Shown here in pieces: positions 1 through 8,817 of a stretch of DNA of 64,000 bases (positions are counted from its first letter, which is position 1; every line of letters starts with the position of its first letter). Source of the DNA: Erythrobacter aurantius (GTDB lineage Bacteria; Pseudomonadota; Alphaproteobacteria; Sphingomonadales; Sphingomonadaceae); assembly GCF_023823125.1 (NCBI RefSeq), contig NZ_CP090949.1:496001-560000 (forward strand). The letters run 5' to 3'. Made by a program: the position numbers and the translations under genes. The notes beneath the pieces were generated by a model, which worked only from the letters and a program-made list of their open reading frames with translations, did no database searches and was not told where the DNA came from.

Positions 1-335
1 ACCATATAGGCGGCGACTTCCTCGATATGGTGGGGCTCCAGATCGAAATCCATGACTTCGGGGTAATTGTGCGCATCGGCCAACCAGTCACCCAGCGTTT
101 CATCGGTCACGCCCTTGCGATTGGCGATGGCTTCGAAACTGGGGGCCTGCGGATTAGGCGAAAGGAACGGCGGCTCCACCGCATGGCACCCACCGCACGC
201 CGCCTCGATAAAGGCCGATGGCTGCGCTCGTGCTGACGCCGCCACCTGCGGCTCGGGCGCAGGCATGGTGTCACACGCGGCGGTGGCCAGCAGCGCGAAA
301 AAGGTCAGGGCGAGCGAGGCGTCACGGACTGTCAT
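1..335 (-). CDS. c-type cytochrome (partial, C-terminus outside window)
   Basis: Electron-carrier protein with covalent haem, exported to the periplasm. Reading leftward from ATG at 335, the product has a hydrophobic leader ending in a weak lipobox (LLATAAC, Cys21), then a single haem site CGGCH at residues 47-51 and a candidate axial Met in PEVMDF (Met95). The frame is open to the window edge, so a few C-terminal residues are missing. An AAGGGG stretch just upstream of the ATG may be its ribosome binding site. A perfect TTGAT-N4-ATCAA palindrome lies 34 bases upstream, which suggests oxygen or redox control by an FNR/FixK-type regulator. The physiological partner cannot be told from this fragment. 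Confidence 0.85.
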   Translation of the reverse strand, partial: MTVRDASLALTFFALLATAACDTMPAPEPQVAASARAQPSAFIEAACGGCHAVEPPFLSPNPQAPSFEAIANRKGVTDETLGDWLADAHNYPEVMDFDLEPHHIEEVAAYM

Positions 336-369
336 GCCACCCCTTCTACACACGCGCCGCCAAGTGTAA

Positions 370-383
370 TTGATCGAGATCAA
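370..383. promoter_or_regulatory. FNR/FixK-type operator, perfect palindrome
   Basis: The sequence TTGATCGAGATCAA matches the FNR/Anr/FixK consensus TTGAT-N4-ATCAA exactly. It lies 34 bases upstream of the cytochrome c start codon. The other neighbour, the aph-like pseudogene starting at 564, is much further away. Binding is inferred, not shown. Confidence 0.6.
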
Positions 384-563
384 TTTTTTGCGAAGCTTGC
401 GATACAGGGTCGACCGGACGACCGCTTTCGGGGGGATGCAAGTATCGGGAATGACGGGATGTGGGTGGATTCCAGAAGGGCCGCTTTGTGCAACCCATCG
501 ATCTACCTCGCTGGCAATTGAGAGCGCATTGCCAATGAGTTGTGCCGCTCATATTCCAGTTGA

Positions 564-1335
564 ATGACCGCCGACAGCTCCGGAATATTCGAACAGCTCA
601 TTGGGTCTTGGATCGCCACCCCCTCACCGGTCGGAGAATCCGGCTGCGGGGTGCTGCGTCTTGATGATCGCGAGGGACAAACGGTTGCCTACCTGAAACA
701 CGGCAAGGGTGCGCTCGGCGACATGGTGTCAGACGAGATGATCCGGCTCCGGTGGCTACACTCCCGCCTGCCGGTTCCCGAGATTATCAGGTTCGTCGCC
801 ACCCAAAATGAATGCTGGCTCATGACAAAGGCGCTGGCAGGCAAAAGCGCGCGAGCCTTGCTCGATGAAAACCCTGATGACCTCGGCATTGTCATCAACG
901 CCCTCGCTGATTTCCTCCGCCTGGTCCATGCGTTGCCAGCCGTTGAATGTCCCTTCGACGCGCGGCTAGGAGGGCCGCGCGCGGATTGATGCCGGACTGG
1001 TGAATGAAGCGGATTTTGACCAAGAGCAGCAGGGATGGTCTGCAGAAGATGTGTGGAAGGCCATTCAGGCCCAGCTGCCTCTAGAGCCTGACCTTGTCGT
1101 AACCCACGGTGATTTCTCGCTGGATAACGTCCTGATGAAAGATGGCGGGATCACGGGATGCATTGATGTCGGCGGCGCGGGGCTGGCTGATCGGTATCAC
1201 GACCTTGCAATTTGCTGGAGAGATCTGGCTGTTTATGGGGCGGAAGCCCAAGCGCGATTTCTTATGCGCTACGGCGCCGGCGAAGGCGACCGGCGCAAGC
1301 TTGAGACATATCAACTCTTGAATGAGTTATTCTGA
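564..1335 (+). pseudogene. aph(3')-like aminoglycoside phosphotransferase, frameshifted
   Basis: Remnant of an aminoglycoside 3'-phosphotransferase. The first part (564-989) has the N-lobe and the CPFD segment and stops at TGA 987-989. The second part continues in another frame: RIDAGLV and NEADFDQEQQG (from about 982), then the Brenner motif HGDFSLDN and the DFG-equivalent IDVG, ending LLNELF at 1335. The frames switch around 965-985. Compared with APH(3')-II from memory, about five residues between CPFD and AGLV are also missing, so a small deletion caused the shift. Both catalytic motifs survive, but no single frame encodes a full kinase. A sequencing error is a less likely alternative because of the missing residues. 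Confidence 0.75.
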
Positions 1336-1455
1336 GTGCGTGAGAGAAATTGAACGTCCGCTCCGGGGTCGTTTCCCGAACGGCAGCTTTTTCTGGACAA
1401 TTAGCAAAGCAGCCAATGCGCGCTGCTGCGTTCGAATAACCGCTCAATTCTTGCG

Positions 1456-2736
1456 TCAGCCTGCGTCCGCTGCTTCCCGCGCCACTTCTTTCCAGCCGAT
1501 GTCGCGGCGGCAGAATCCGGTTGCGAAGTCGACCCTGTCGAGCGCCTCATAGGCCTTGGCCTGCGCCTGCGTCACGTTGGCGCCGGTCGCGGTCACGTTG
1601 AGCACGCGGCCGCCGTTGGCGGTTAGCACTCCGTCCTTCATCGCTGTGCCCGCGTGGAAGACCTTTGCGCCGTTGGCCTCGGAGTCTCCCAGAACAATCG
1701 TGCCGCCCTTTTCGGGGGTGCCGGGATAACCCTTCGCCGCCATCACCACCGTCAATGCGGTGTCGGGCGCGAAGGCGGGTGGGGTTTCGTCAAGTTCCCC
1801 CTTCGCGCAAGACAGCATCATTTCCGCCAGATCGCCCTGATACCGCATCATCAGCACCTGACATTCGGGATCGCCGAAACGGCAGTTGTATTCGATCAGC
1901 TTCGGGCCCTCTGCGGTCAGCATCAGCCCGGCATAGAGCACGCCCGAATAGGGCATGCCTTCGGCGCGCATCGTGTCGACCGTGGGGCGGATGATCTCTG
2001 CCATCACCCGGTCCTGCAATTCCTGCGTCAGCACCGGGGCGGGGGAATAGGCGCCCATGCCGCCGGTGTTGGGGCCGGTGTCGCCTTCGCCCACCTGCTT
2101 GTGATCCTGCGCCGTGCCGAAGGGGATGACGGTGGTGCCGTCGGTGATCGCGAAGAAGCTGGCCTCCTCGCCGTGCAGGAATTCCTCGATCACGACTTCG
2201 GCCCCGGCTTCCCCGAACCAGCCGCCGAACATGTCGGCCAGCGCGATTTCCGCCTGTTCGATGCTTTCGGCGATCACCACGCCCTTGCCCGCGGCAAGGC
2301 CATCGGCCTTGAGCACGTAAGGCGCGGTGAACTGCGTCAATGCGCGGTCGGCCTCCTCGATAGAGCGGGTGCGGACATAGCCGCCGGTGGGGATATTGGC
2401 GCGGGCGCACAGGTCCTTGGTGAAGCCTTTTGACCCTTCGAGCTGGGCTGCGGCCTTGGACGGGCCGAATGCCGGAATACCCTCGGCCCGCAGCGAATCG
2501 GCGAGGCCGTCCACCAGCGGAGCCTCCGGCCCGATCACCACCATATCGATGCCCTTGCTCTGACAAAAGGCGATCACCGCAGCGTGATCGGTGGCGTCAA
2601 GCGCCACCAATTCCGCCTCTTCGGCAATGCCGGGATGTCCGGGGGCAGCGTAAAGCCGCGTCACGCTGGGCGCTTGCGCGAGCTTCCATGCTAAAGCATG
2701 TTCACGGCCTCCCGAACCCAGCAACAGGACATTCAT
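1456..2736 (-). CDS. purD: phosphoribosylamine--glycine ligase
   Basis: GAR synthetase, the second step of de novo purine synthesis: it joins glycine to phosphoribosylamine with ATP. The 426-residue length is normal. The N-terminal domain opens with [19 protein letters not shown], followed by the ATP-grasp domain ([12 protein letters not shown] around residues 140-155) and the metal-binding segment [12 protein letters not shown] near residue 290. The start codon shares two bases with the divergent xseA start, so the purD upstream signals lie inside xseA. purH, another gene of the pathway, is in the window at 44808 but is not linked. Confidence 0.97.
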   Translation of the reverse strand: MNVLLLGSGGREHALAWKLAQAPSVTRLYAAPGHPGIAEEAELVALDATDHAAVIAFCQSKGIDMVVIGPEAPLVDGLADSLRAEGIPAFGPSKAAAQLEGSKGFTKDLCARANIPTGGYVRTRSIEEADRALTQFTAPYVLKADGLAAGKGVVIAESIEQAEIALADMFGGWFGEAGAEVVIEEFLHGEEASFFAITDGTTVIPFGTAQDHKQVGEGDTGPNTGGMGAYSPAPVLTQELQDRVMAEIIRPTVDTMRAEGMPYSGVLYAGLMLTAEGPKLIEYNCRFGDPECQVLMMRYQGDLAEMMLSCAKGELDETPPAFAPDTALTVVMAAKGYPGTPEKGGTIVLGDSEANGAKVFHAGTAMKDGVLTANGGRVLNVTATGANVTQAQAKAYEALDRVDFATGFCRRDIGWKEVAREAADAG

Positions 2737-4201
2737 GGCGCGCGCTCCCTATCCACCTTCCGATACTGACGGGCTGGTAGCGCGGGTGAGCGAGGGCGAC
2801 AACGCCCAGCCGCTGTCGATCACCGAGATTTCGAACCTGCTCAAGCGCACGGTGGAGGACCGGTTCGGCCATGTCCGCCTGCGCGGGGAGCTTTCTGGGG
2901 TGAAGCGCGCGGCGTCGGGCCACATGTATTGCGCGCTGAAGGATGATGGCGCGGTGATCGACGGGGTGATGTGGCGCGGCAATGCCGGGCGGCTCGCTTT
3001 CGTGCCCGAAGACGGGCTGGAAGTGATCGCGACCGGCAAGCTGACGACCTATCCGGGGCGTTCGAAATACCAGATCGTGATCGACAGCCTCGAGATCGCG
3101 GGCGAGGGCGCGTTGCTCGCTCTGCTGGAGAAAACGCGCCAGCGGCTGGAGGCGGAGGGGCTGTTTTCCGCGTCGCGCAAACGGCGCTTGCCATATCTGC
3201 CGCGGACTATCGGGGTGGTCACTTCGCCAACCGGATCGGTTATCCGCGACATTCTTCACCGGCTTGCGGATCGTTTCCCCAGCCATGTGGTGGTGTGGCC
3301 GGTGCTGGTGCAGGGGCAGGGTGCGGCGGAGCAGGTTGCGGGCGCAATCCGCGGATTTTCGGGACTTGAGCCGGGTGGCCCGGTGGCGCGGCCCGATGTC
3401 GTGATCGTCGCGCGCGGCGGCGGCTCGATCGAGGACCTGTGGAGCTTCAACGAGGAAGTCGTCGTCCGAGCGATTGCCGAATGTACCATTCCGGTTATTT
3501 CTGCTGTGGGTCACGAAACCGATACAACCCTGGCCGACTACGCCGCAGACCAGCGCGCGCCCACTCCGACGGCGGCGGCAGAAATGGCGGTGCCGGTGCG
3601 CGCCGATCTTGTCGCGACGCTCGCCGATTTCGCCAACCGCCAACGCCGCGCGGTGCATCGCCCGGTCGAATTGGGGCGCGAGCGGCTGGAAGCGCGGGTC
3701 CGCCGGATGCCGCGCGCCGAAGCCTTGTTGCAACCGCAGGCGCAGCGGCTCGACGATCTGTCCGAACGCCTGCGGCGGGGGCTGACCGATCGTGCGCGGC
3801 AGGGGCGGGAGGAACTGGTCGGCGTATCATCGCGGCTTTCGCCCCGGCTGCTCACCGGTGCGCTGTCGCAGCGGCGTGAGCGGTTGGAGCGCGTCCGGCT
3901 GACGCCGGCTTTGGTGCAGCGCCCGATCGACGCCTCGCGTGAAAAGCTCGCGGCGCTAGTTCGGCTGGCGAGCCAGCTGCACCCGGAAAAGCCGCTCGAA
4001 CGCGGTTACGCCATCGTGCGCGATGCGCAGGGCAAGGCGCTGACGGCCAAGGCGCAGGCCGCCGCCGAGGCAGCGCTGACCCTGCAATTCCGCGATGGGG
4101 AACTTGGAGTCACCGTCGGTGACACAGTTCCGCCTCCCAAGACCCCACGCAAACCACGGCCCGCTGCGCCTCCTCCGCGCCAAGACGATTTGTTCGGCTA
4201 G
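2735..4201 (+). CDS. xseA: exodeoxyribonuclease VII large subunit
   Basis: Large subunit of exonuclease VII, which degrades single-stranded DNA with the small subunit XseB (not in this window). The protein has 488 residues. An OB-fold lies at about residues 25-120 ([18 protein letters not shown], then [12 protein letters not shown]), and the catalytic domain follows, with [36 protein letters not shown] and [20 protein letters not shown]. The C-terminal half is Arg-rich and helical, as in the family. The ATG at 2735 overlaps the purD start. A GTG at 2786 (in VARVSEGD) would also keep every conserved block, so the exact start is uncertain. Confidence 0.95.
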   Translation: MARAPYPPSDTDGLVARVSEGDNAQPLSITEISNLLKRTVEDRFGHVRLRGELSGVKRAASGHMYCALKDDGAVIDGVMWRGNAGRLAFVPEDGLEVIATGKLTTYPGRSKYQIVIDSLEIAGEGALLALLEKTRQRLEAEGLFSASRKRRLPYLPRTIGVVTSPTGSVIRDILHRLADRFPSHVVVWPVLVQGQGAAEQVAGAIRGFSGLEPGGPVARPDVVIVARGGGSIEDLWSFNEEVVVRAIAECTIPVISAVGHETDTTLADYAADQRAPTPTAAAEMAVPVRADLVATLADFANRQRRAVHRPVELGRERLEARVRRMPRAEALLQPQAQRLDDLSERLRRGLTDRARQGREELVGVSSRLSPRLLTGALSQRRERLERVRLTPALVQRPIDASREKLAALVRLASQLHPEKPLERGYAIVRDAQGKALTAKAQAAAEAALTLQFRDGELGVTVGDTVPPPKTPRKPRPAAPPPRQDDLFG

Positions 4202-4224
4202 CCATCCGTGCTAAGGTCACACCC

Positions 4225-4449
4225 ATGTTGATGTCGTCCAGCGATAAAGCCGCCAAGCTCTACTACGGCCCCTCCGCCTTCCGCGTCCTGCGCCCCGGCC
4301 AGCATGTCCTGTGCGCGGTCACGGGAGAGGCCATCCCGCTCGAAGAGCTCCGCTATTGGAGCGCCGAGCATCAGGAGGCCTACGCCACCGCCGAAATCGC
4401 CACGCGCCGCCTGCTTGGCGAGGTTCAGCCGCTGAACGCAGGCGGGTGA
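4225..4449 (+). CDS. DUF2093 domain protein
   Basis: Small protein of 74 residues with the alphaproteobacterial DUF2093 pattern: FRVLRPGQHVLCAVTG, then IPLEELRYWSAEHQEAY. Its role is unknown. It lies 23 bases after xseA and ends just before the M23 peptidase gene, so the three probably share a transcript. A second in-frame ATG two codons later (4231) is possible. DUF2093 next to xseA is a usual alphaproteobacterial arrangement (from memory). Confidence 0.85.
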   Translation: MLMSSSDKAAKLYYGPSAFRVLRPGQHVLCAVTGEAIPLEELRYWSAEHQEAYATAEIATRRLLGEVQPLNAGG

Positions 4450-4453
4450 CGTG

Positions 4454-5368
4454 ATGGCCGGTCGCGCGATCAGGACTGCCCCTCTCGCCCTTGCCGCCAT
4501 CGGACTGATCGGTCTGGTCGGCTATTGGGGAGCGGGTGCGGCGACCGCGCGCGACCCCGAACCCGCAGCTGACGATACCGCAGCGCCATCCTCCGCCGCG
4601 CCGATGCGCCAGCAGACCCGTTTTGCCCACGGCGGCGCCATGACCCAGGGTGGTTTCATCCGGGGCCGCGTGCCCGAAGGCACAGTCGCTGCCGAGCTGG
4701 GCGGGCAGACGCTCGATCTGGCACCGGACGGAACCTTTTTCGCCGCCTTCGATCGCGACAGCCCTGGCGAACTCGCGCTCACCGCGACGCTTGAGGGCGG
4801 GCGGACCCTTAGCGAAACGCTCAGCGTGTCGCCGCGTGAATGGCAGATCGAACGGGTCAATGTCGCGCGCCGCACAGGCGGCAGCAGCGAGGCATGGTGG
4901 GCCAAGCGCGAACCGGAATGGCTCGCGATCAAGGCCGCGCGCGAACGGGAAACCGGCGCGGACGGCTGGCGGCAGGACTTCATCTGTCCAGTGAAGGGCA
5001 GGATTTCGGGACGTTTCGGCCGCCAGCGCATCTATGCGGGCGAGCCGGGCAGCTATCATTCGGGGCTCGACATCGCGCCGGGCAATGGCGTGCCCTTTGT
5101 CGCGCCCGCCGATGGCGTGGTGGTGCTGGCGCGCAACGGATTCAGCCTCGAAGGCAATCTGATCATCATCGATCACGGGCATGGCCTCAACAGCGCCTTT
5201 CTGCACGCCAGCCGGATCGTCGTCGAAGAGGGGCAGGCGGTGCGGCAGGGCCAGCATATCGGCGATGTCGGCGCATCGGGCCGGGCCACCGGGCCGCATC
5301 TGCACTGGAGCCTCATGTGGAACGATGCGCGGCTCGATCCGCTGTTGTTCGTGGGGCCGATGAACTGA
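4454..5368 (+). CDS. M23 family metallopeptidase (LytM-type)
   Basis: Probable peptidoglycan endopeptidase or LytM-type factor in the periplasm. An N-terminal hydrophobic segment (residues 11-27) acts as signal or anchor. A beta-rich region follows, and the M23 domain fills the C-terminal third. Zinc ligands are visible: His and Asp in YHSGLD near residue 200, and the HxH motif in GPHLHW near residue 282. The full set of ligands suggests an active enzyme. ATG at 4454 is chosen; an adjoining GTG at 4451 is in frame. The following gene starts one base after its stop. Confidence 0.9.
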   Translation: MAGRAIRTAPLALAAIGLIGLVGYWGAGAATARDPEPAADDTAAPSSAAPMRQQTRFAHGGAMTQGGFIRGRVPEGTVAAELGGQTLDLAPDGTFFAAFDRDSPGELALTATLEGGRTLSETLSVSPREWQIERVNVARRTGGSSEAWWAKREPEWLAIKAARERETGADGWRQDFICPVKGRISGRFGRQRIYAGEPGSYHSGLDIAPGNGVPFVAPADGVVVLARNGFSLEGNLIIIDHGHGLNSAFLHASRIVVEEGQAVRQGQHIGDVGASGRATGPHLHWSLMWNDARLDPLLFVGPMN

Positions 5369-5369
5369 G

Positions 5370-6347
5370 GTGATCCGGTACCGGCGCTTGTTCGCGGCGC
5401 TTGCCGTCGCCGCGCTTTGTGCGCCCGGCACATGGCTCCGCACCGAAGTCCCGCGCGAAGTGCCAAGAGACATCGTCATGGCCCGCATTGCCGGAGCCGC
5501 ACAAACCCCATTGCCTGATTGGCGGGTTGAGGGCGTGTGGCAATATTCGACCGGGCCGAGCCGGAAGTTCGGAGGCTATTCCGCGCTCTTCACGCTGGGT
5601 GACAAGAACCTGCGCGCCTTTTCCGATCGTGGCTATCGCTTCACCTTTCCCACCCCCGACACGCCCGATCAGGATCCGGCAGCCCGCGTGATCTCGCTTC
5701 AGGCATTGGCCGAAGAGCCGTTGAACTGGCTGCTGTGGGATATCGAGTCCGCCACCCGCGATCCGGCGACGGGGGATTACTGGCTCGGCTATGAATACAC
5801 CCATGCCATCCACCGCTTCACCATCGCCAGCGTCCCCGATGGCGTCAGGATGCTGGGAGAGGAAGTCGAATGGAGCAAGAACAGCGGGCTGGAAGCCATG
5901 CTGCGCTTGTCCGACGGGCGCTTTATCGCCATTCCCGAAGGGCGTTCCTACGCGATGATCTGGGCGGGTGATCCGATCGAAGGGGGCAAGGCGCGCCGCA
6001 TTCCCTTTGAAAACCCGGCTGAAAGCTACGCCGTAACCGACATGGCGCAATTGCCTGATGGCCGCGTGCTGCTGCTGATGCGCAATCTTGTCTGGGGTTT
6101 GCCGCCCTTTGCCGGATTGCTGGCGATCGCGGACCCGCCCCAGCCCGGCTCGACCGAAGCCTGGGTGCCGCGTGTTGTGCTGCGGTTTGACGGTGTGCTG
6201 CCGCCTGAGAATTACGAAGGGCTGGCGGTGCGCGAACAGGATGACGGCACGATCGCCGTCTGGATCATTTCGGACGACAATGTCTCGGTGTTCCAGCGCA
6301 CCCTGGTGGCTAAGCTGGTGTTCGATCCGGGCAAACAGTCAGACTGA
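5370..6347 (+). CDS. esterase-like activity of phytase family protein
   Basis: Exported protein of 325 residues in the phytase-like esterase family (PF13449 type), with an N-terminal signal segment (LFAALAVAALCAPG). Blocks typical of this beta-propeller-like family are visible: FGGYSALFTLGDKNLRAFSD, WDIESATRDPATGDYWLGYE, NSGLEAMLRLSDGRFIAIPE and PENYEGLAVREQDDGTIAVWIISDDN. The substrate is unknown. Translation begins at GTG 5370, one base after the M23 stop, so it is probably coupled. A phosphoester substrate is implied only by the family name. Confidence 0.85.
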   Translation: MIRYRRLFAALAVAALCAPGTWLRTEVPREVPRDIVMARIAGAAQTPLPDWRVEGVWQYSTGPSRKFGGYSALFTLGDKNLRAFSDRGYRFTFPTPDTPDQDPAARVISLQALAEEPLNWLLWDIESATRDPATGDYWLGYEYTHAIHRFTIASVPDGVRMLGEEVEWSKNSGLEAMLRLSDGRFIAIPEGRSYAMIWAGDPIEGGKARRIPFENPAESYAVTDMAQLPDGRVLLLMRNLVWGLPPFAGLLAIADPPQPGSTEAWVPRVVLRFDGVLPPENYEGLAVREQDDGTIAVWIISDDNVSVFQRTLVAKLVFDPGKQSD

Positions 6348-6351
6348 AACG

Positions 6352-6384
6352 CAAAAAAGGCGTGAGCGGATACCGCCACGCCTT
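6352..6384 (-). terminator. rho-independent terminator of rpmB
   Basis: An 8-bp stem AAGGCGTG/CACGCCTT (6357-6364 with 6377-6384), extended inward by GCGG/CCGC, has a three-base loop. Read on the minus strand it is followed by a run of T (the A-tract at 6353-6358). It lies 28 bases beyond the rpmB stop. The plus strand lacks a T-run after the hairpin, so it mainly serves rpmB. Confidence 0.85.
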
Positions 6385-6412
6385 CATCGCATTGATTTCG
6401 CCGAATGGCGGA

Positions 6413-6700
6413 TCAGGCTGCGGCGACAGCCTTCTTCAGCTCGCGCTTCACCTTCAGCGCGTTGGCCGAAAGCTTGTCGTCGCTGGTCTTGAGCAGCCAG
6501 TTGTCGAGCCCGCCATTGTGCTCGACCGAACGCAGACCGTGCGTCGAAACGCGGAACTTGAAGCTGCGCTCGAGCTTCTCGCTCATCAGCGTGACGTTCT
6601 GCAGGTTGGGCAGGAACACGCGCTTGGTCTTGTTGTTGGCGTGGCTCACATTGTGGCCAACCTGGCGGCCCTTGCCGGTGAGTTCGCAAATCCGCGACAT
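6413..6700 (-). CDS. rpmB: 50S ribosomal protein L28
   Basis: Large-subunit ribosomal protein of 95 residues. It starts [20 protein letters not shown], with the L28 signature through [15 protein letters not shown], and ends in a Lys/Ala-rich tail. The open frame extends 18 codons upstream, but the family start at 6700 is the obvious choice. It is monocistronic here, with its own terminator. Confidence 0.97.
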   Translation of the reverse strand: MSRICELTGKGRQVGHNVSHANNKTKRVFLPNLQNVTLMSEKLERSFKFRVSTHGLRSVEHNGGLDNWLLKTSDDKLSANALKVKRELKKAVAAA

Positions 6701-6847
6701 GATATCTCTCGTCTTGTTAACAGTGACGGGCGCTCCGCTGGTCCAGCGGCCCACATGCGAGGGTGTCCCGGAAAGCGCGCCGCATAGCGGGGCTGCAGCG
6801 AATCGTCAATTGATTCGTGCCTTCACCCGCCCTAGCGGTGACGCAGC

Positions 6848-7303
6848 ATGACCAGACTGCCGATCCCCGCCCCGATGCAGGCCGCGCTCGACGCCGCAGC
6901 CAAGGCCGCCGCAGCGGGCGAAGTGCCTGTCGGCGCGGTGGTGGTCAAGGGGGGCGAAGTGATCGCGATTGCCGCCAATGCGACCCGCAACCCGCCCGAC
7001 CCCACAGGCCATGCCGAAATGCGCGCGATCCGGCAGGCAGCAGCGGCACTGGGGGATGATCGGCTGACCGATTGCGATCTCTACGTCACGCTGGAGCCTT
7101 GCGCGATGTGCGCAGGCGCGATCAGCCACGCTCGCATCGCTCGCCTGTACTACGCCGCCGGCGATCCCAAGGGCGGGGCGGTGGAGCATGGCGCCCGTGT
7201 GTTCGAACAGGCGCAATGCCTGCACGCGCCCGAAGTCTATTCGGGCATGGGCGAAAGCGAGGCGGCGGAATTGCTGCGCGGGTTCTTCAGGGAGCGGCGG
7301 TAA
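6848..7303 (+). CDS. tadA: tRNA-specific adenosine deaminase
   Basis: Deaminates wobble adenosine 34 of tRNA-Arg(ACG) to inosine. The protein has 151 residues. The zinc-binding deaminase motifs are intact: HAE at residues 55-57 (His ligand and proton-shuttle Glu) and PCAMC at 84-88 (two Cys ligands). The family could include guanine deaminase relatives, but the PCAMCAGAISHARI block favours TadA. The stop lies three bases from the stop of the convergent neighbour. Confidence 0.92.
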   Translation: MTRLPIPAPMQAALDAAAKAAAAGEVPVGAVVVKGGEVIAIAANATRNPPDPTGHAEMRAIRQAAAALGDDRLTDCDLYVTLEPCAMCAGAISHARIARLYYAAGDPKGGAVEHGARVFEQAQCLHAPEVYSGMGESEAAELLRGFFRERR

Positions 7304-7306
7304 CGC

Positions 7307-8056
7307 CTATTCGCTCAGCCAGGCGATGGCCTTGGCCTGATCCTCCAGTTCGAAGCCCCGGATTTCGCCCGAGAAGAAATTGGAGGTGAATTCGGCATAG
7401 GTGCGGATCCATTTCGGGCCGCCGACAATGGCGTAACGCTCCATCTTGCGGGCGATTTCCAGCTTGCCGTTCAGCACTTCGCCGCTCAGCAGCCGGTCAA
7501 GATCAAACCCGTGCCAGTTGCGGATGACCAGCAGCAGCCGCGTGCAGCCTTCGAGATCGAACTTGGCGCGCACCATCGCGACGCCTTTCTCCGATTCCTC
7601 GCGGTCGAGCCTGCCGGACAGCTCGTAGGCGGCGATTTTCGGGTCGCTGACGTCGATTTCGTGAAACGCGCCGGTGTGCGGATTTTCAACCTGCTCCAGC
7701 ACCCATGCGCGCGCGGTTTCGGCTTCGTCATCGTCATAGACCTGATAGCTGATGCCGGGCAGCAGCGCGCTTTCGAGCCGGGCCGAGGTCCTGACCCATT
7801 CCTCGTCCGAGACGATGGCTATCCGGTCAAGGCCGTAAGCCCATTTGAGCAGCAACGGGAAATGCACCATTTCCTCGGCCACCGCCGACCATGAAAACCC
7901 TGCCATGGCGGTCAGGTCGATCAGCAGGTTGCCACCGCCGCCTTTTGCTTGCTGCTCCTTGACGAAACCCGCCAGCGCCTGTGCATCCGCCTGCCGGAAT
8001 TCGGCCATCACGGTGATGCGGTGGGCGTGGGGTGCGATCTGTTCGAATTCTATCAT
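7307..8056 (-). CDS. tandem SpoIIAA-like (STAS-fold) protein
   Basis: Protein of 249 residues made of two copies of the SpoIIAA-like module (PF11964 type). Copy 1 covers about residues 1-118 (FRQADAQALAGFV, LLIDLTAMAGFSWSAVAEE, LDRIAIVSDEEWVR) and copy 2 about 130-249 (VSDPKIAAYELSGRLDREE, LLLVIRNWHGFDLDRLL, YAIVGGPKWIRTYAEF). Such proteins are thought to bind small hydrophobic ligands or act in protein interaction; the role here is unknown. It has no transmembrane segment. An FNR-like box lies 35 bases upstream of the ATG, in a gap of only 56 bases. Confidence 0.8.
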   Translation of the reverse strand: MIEFEQIAPHAHRITVMAEFRQADAQALAGFVKEQQAKGGGGNLLIDLTAMAGFSWSAVAEEMVHFPLLLKWAYGLDRIAIVSDEEWVRTSARLESALLPGISYQVYDDDEAETARAWVLEQVENPHTGAFHEIDVSDPKIAAYELSGRLDREESEKGVAMVRAKFDLEGCTRLLLVIRNWHGFDLDRLLSGEVLNGKLEIARKMERYAIVGGPKWIRTYAEFTSNFFSGEIRGFELEDQAKAIAWLSE

Positions 8057-8091
8057 GGCGGCAAATTACCATGCACCTTGCAGCGCCGCCA

Positions 8092-8105
8092 TTGATCGAG
8101 GTCAA
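8092..8105. promoter_or_regulatory. FNR/FixK-like operator
   Basis: TTGATCGAGGTCAA differs from the TTGAT-N4-ATCAA consensus at one position. It sits between the RNase T2 stop and the start of the SpoIIAA-like gene, at nearly the same distance from its ATG (35 bases) as the perfect box upstream of the cytochrome gene (34 bases). Confidence 0.45.
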
Positions 8106-8112
8106 ATCTGCC

Positions 8113-8817
8113 TCAGAGACCCCGCCAGATCTTCGCGCTCGCATTGTCGCGTGCGCCATAGCGGCGATCGTCGCAGCGGGTCGGGCGGAAACGGGGGCCG
8201 TAGCAAAGGCGCAATTCCTCCAGCCAGCCGCGCTCGTTCAGCTTCACGCCGATCTGGGCTGCGCTCCAGCCCGGATTGGCATCGGCGAAGGCCTGACGGA
8301 TGCGGCCTGCGGTAAGGCCTTCCTCGCGGCTGATCCGGTCGTAATCGGGGATGCGCAAGGATTCCCACAGCACGCGTGTGACGGCGAAATAGGTTTCGGG
8401 CCGCTTCGTCATGCAGCTGCCGTGCTTGGCCCATTGCCGCGCGATCAGGCGGGTGCTGGGCATCATGCACAGGTTCTCGCGCGCGATGCGGGGGGTGACG
8501 GGGGCGGCGGAAGGGCACCACTGCGGCCAGCTGCGCGCGCCTTGCGGCCACAACCCGTGCACGACGAGGCCGAAGCTGCCGTTATCGCCCGAACACTGCA
8601 CCGCATGGCTGCGCGATCCTTCGCGCGTACGGCAGAACTCGGGGCTCCAGCTCAGCGCCATGGTGTAGCCGGTGGTCGGCACGCTGCGCGGGCGGCTGTC
8701 GGGCGAGATTTGCGGGACAGTGGAGACATTGGGCGCGCGGCATTGGTAAGCCTGCGCGTGGGCAAGCGAGGGCAGGACGAGCGCTGCTAAGGCGAGGAGG
8801 CTAGGCAAAGGTTTCAG
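8113..8817 (-). CDS. ribonuclease T2 family protein
   Basis: Exported RNase of the T2 family. The start is taken as CTG at 8817: it would give a clean signal peptide (MKPLPSLLALAALVLPSLAHA) and is preceded at good spacing by AGGGAGG. No ATG or GTG is present in that area, and the nearest in-frame ATG lies deep inside the upstream gene. A TTG at 8808 is an alternative. Motif CAS I is LVVHGLWPQ (His87) and CAS II is QWAKHGSC (Lys131, His132). The usual catalytic Glu of EWxKHG is Gln128 here. The start overlaps the end of the upstream membrane-protein gene. Confidence 0.85.
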   Translation of the reverse strand: MKPLPSLLALAALVLPSLAHAQAYQCRAPNVSTVPQISPDSRPRSVPTTGYTMALSWSPEFCRTREGSRSHAVQCSGDNGSFGLVVHGLWPQGARSWPQWCPSAAPVTPRIARENLCMMPSTRLIARQWAKHGSCMTKRPETYFAVTRVLWESLRIPDYDRISREEGLTAGRIRQAFADANPGWSAAQIGVKLNERGWLEELRLCYGPRFRPTRCDDRRYGARDNASAKIWRGL

